A stretch of 64,000 nt of DNA from Pacificitalea sp040119125 (GTDB taxonomy: Bacteria > Pseudomonadota > Alphaproteobacteria > Rhodobacterales > Rhodobacteraceae). This document shows, piece after piece, positions 63,736 to 64,000 of this stretch. The stretch spans positions 1 to 64,000 of the forward strand of contig JBEDTR010000007.1 of the NCBI GenBank assembly GCA_040119125.1, given 5' to 3'. The position numbers and the translations under genes are program-made. Within the stretch, counting starts at the first letter, position 1. The number at the start of each line of letters is the position of its first letter. Below the pieces are notes generated by a model. The model did no database searches. It was not told the origin of the DNA and saw only the letters and a list, made by a program, of their open reading frames with translations.

Positions 63736-64000
63736 ATGAAAACCATTTCGCTTATTCTGGCAGCCACGGTGGCGGTAACCATGCCGATGATCGCCGAAGC
63801 CAAGCCTGATGGCGCGAAGGCGGCCAAGAAATACGAAAAGGCCGTCAAGAAGGTGCGCAAGGAGGCCCGCAAAGCCGCCGAGAAGCGCATGAAAGACGTG
63901 CGAAAGCAGGCCAAGAAGGGCAAGGCCATCGCCTGTCCGCCGGGGCTTGCCAAAAAGGACAATGGCTGCACTCCGCCCGGTCTGGCCCGCAAGGCCGCCG
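63736..64000 (+). CDS. secreted basic protein with CPPGLAKK motif (partial, right edge)
   Basis: 88 codons are visible, with the frame open to the right edge. A signal peptide (cut near IAEA at about residue 21) is followed by a lysine/alanine-rich helical stretch, then the double motif ACPPGLAKKDNGCTPPGLARK. I know this motif from many small envelope proteins in proteobacteria, some related to RcnB. The C-terminal domain is outside the window. Preceded by a possible ECF-type promoter. Confidence 0.78.
   Translation, partial: MKTISLILAATVAVTMPMIAEAKPDGAKAAKKYEKAVKKVRKEARKAAEKRMKDVRKQAKKGKAIACPPGLAKKDNGCTPPGLARKAA

Overview
The window looks like chromosome from a GC-rich alphaproteobacterium of the Rhodobacteraceae (Roseobacter-type). 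This is inferred from gene content and arrangement: a ccmABCDG cytochrome c maturation cluster, a TakP-like TRAP transporter, a gcvT-gcvH-gcvP operon behind a tandem glycine riboswitch, a small membrane protein next to a GAPDH gene, and a right-edge secreted protein of the CPPGLAKK type. Codon use is uniform and GC-rich from about 3.4 kb onward. The first 3.2 kb is visibly less GC-rich.

Layout. 1-3263: end of a genomic island integrated at the 3' end of a tRNA-Ser(GCU) gene. It holds a P4-type integrase followed by overlapping small genes for DNA-binding proteins, and the island continues off the left edge. 3.9-12.2 kb: cold-shock protein, cytochrome c', a ParA-type ATPase and the outer-membrane assembly pair tamA-tamB. 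12.8-15.2 kb: ureide catabolism (uraH, a puuE-uraD fusion, allA). 15.2-17.6 kb: a defective tRNA-Ala, a glyoxalase, trxC and a DUF2254 membrane protein. 17.7-25.6 kb: glycine cleavage system with riboswitch, GGCT-like protein, lipA, peroxiredoxin, DoxX. 25.8-32 kb: two GAPDH paralogues and pntAB. 32.2-40.1 kb: glutamine-hydrolase-like enzyme, a repeat-built secreted protein, small envelope proteins, pepN, a receiver-domain protein, an acyltransferase and a lytic transglycosylase. 41-50 kb: gatB, DUF4177 protein, bolA, J-domain protein, flavin reductase, a Gph-AlkD fusion, glmU-glmS. 50-55.5 kb: glycerate kinase, ccmABCDG and an MltB-like lytic transglycosylase. 55.6-60.1 kb: TRAP transporter. 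61-64 kb: MFS efflux protein, glycosyltransferase and a partial secreted protein.

The most unusual content is a family of long structured intergenic repeats. Twelve copies are present as four tandem triplets (12.2-12.7, 28.4-28.9, 40.3-40.85 and 60.35-60.94 kb), all in the same orientation. Units are 171-210 bp apart. They share a 5' GCCTGCCCG box, a CTTTATGG box, a CCTCCCCGCTC box and a double hairpin. Two copies carry paired, base-pair-preserving changes in the second hairpin, which argues for selection on structure. Copies within a cluster resemble each other, and share linkers, more than copies in other clusters. I do not recognise the family.

Functional links: GcvT/H/P with LipA (lipoylation of GcvH) form one C1/lipoate group, and glycerate kinase and the Gph domain also belong to glycolate/glycine metabolism. 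PntAB and a GAPDH that lacks the usual NAD-selective Asp suggest a locus that manages NADPH. TamAB, two lytic transglycosylases, GlmU/GlmS and the acyltransferase serve the envelope. CcmABCDG supports haem attachment to cytochromes such as the cytochrome c' encoded here.
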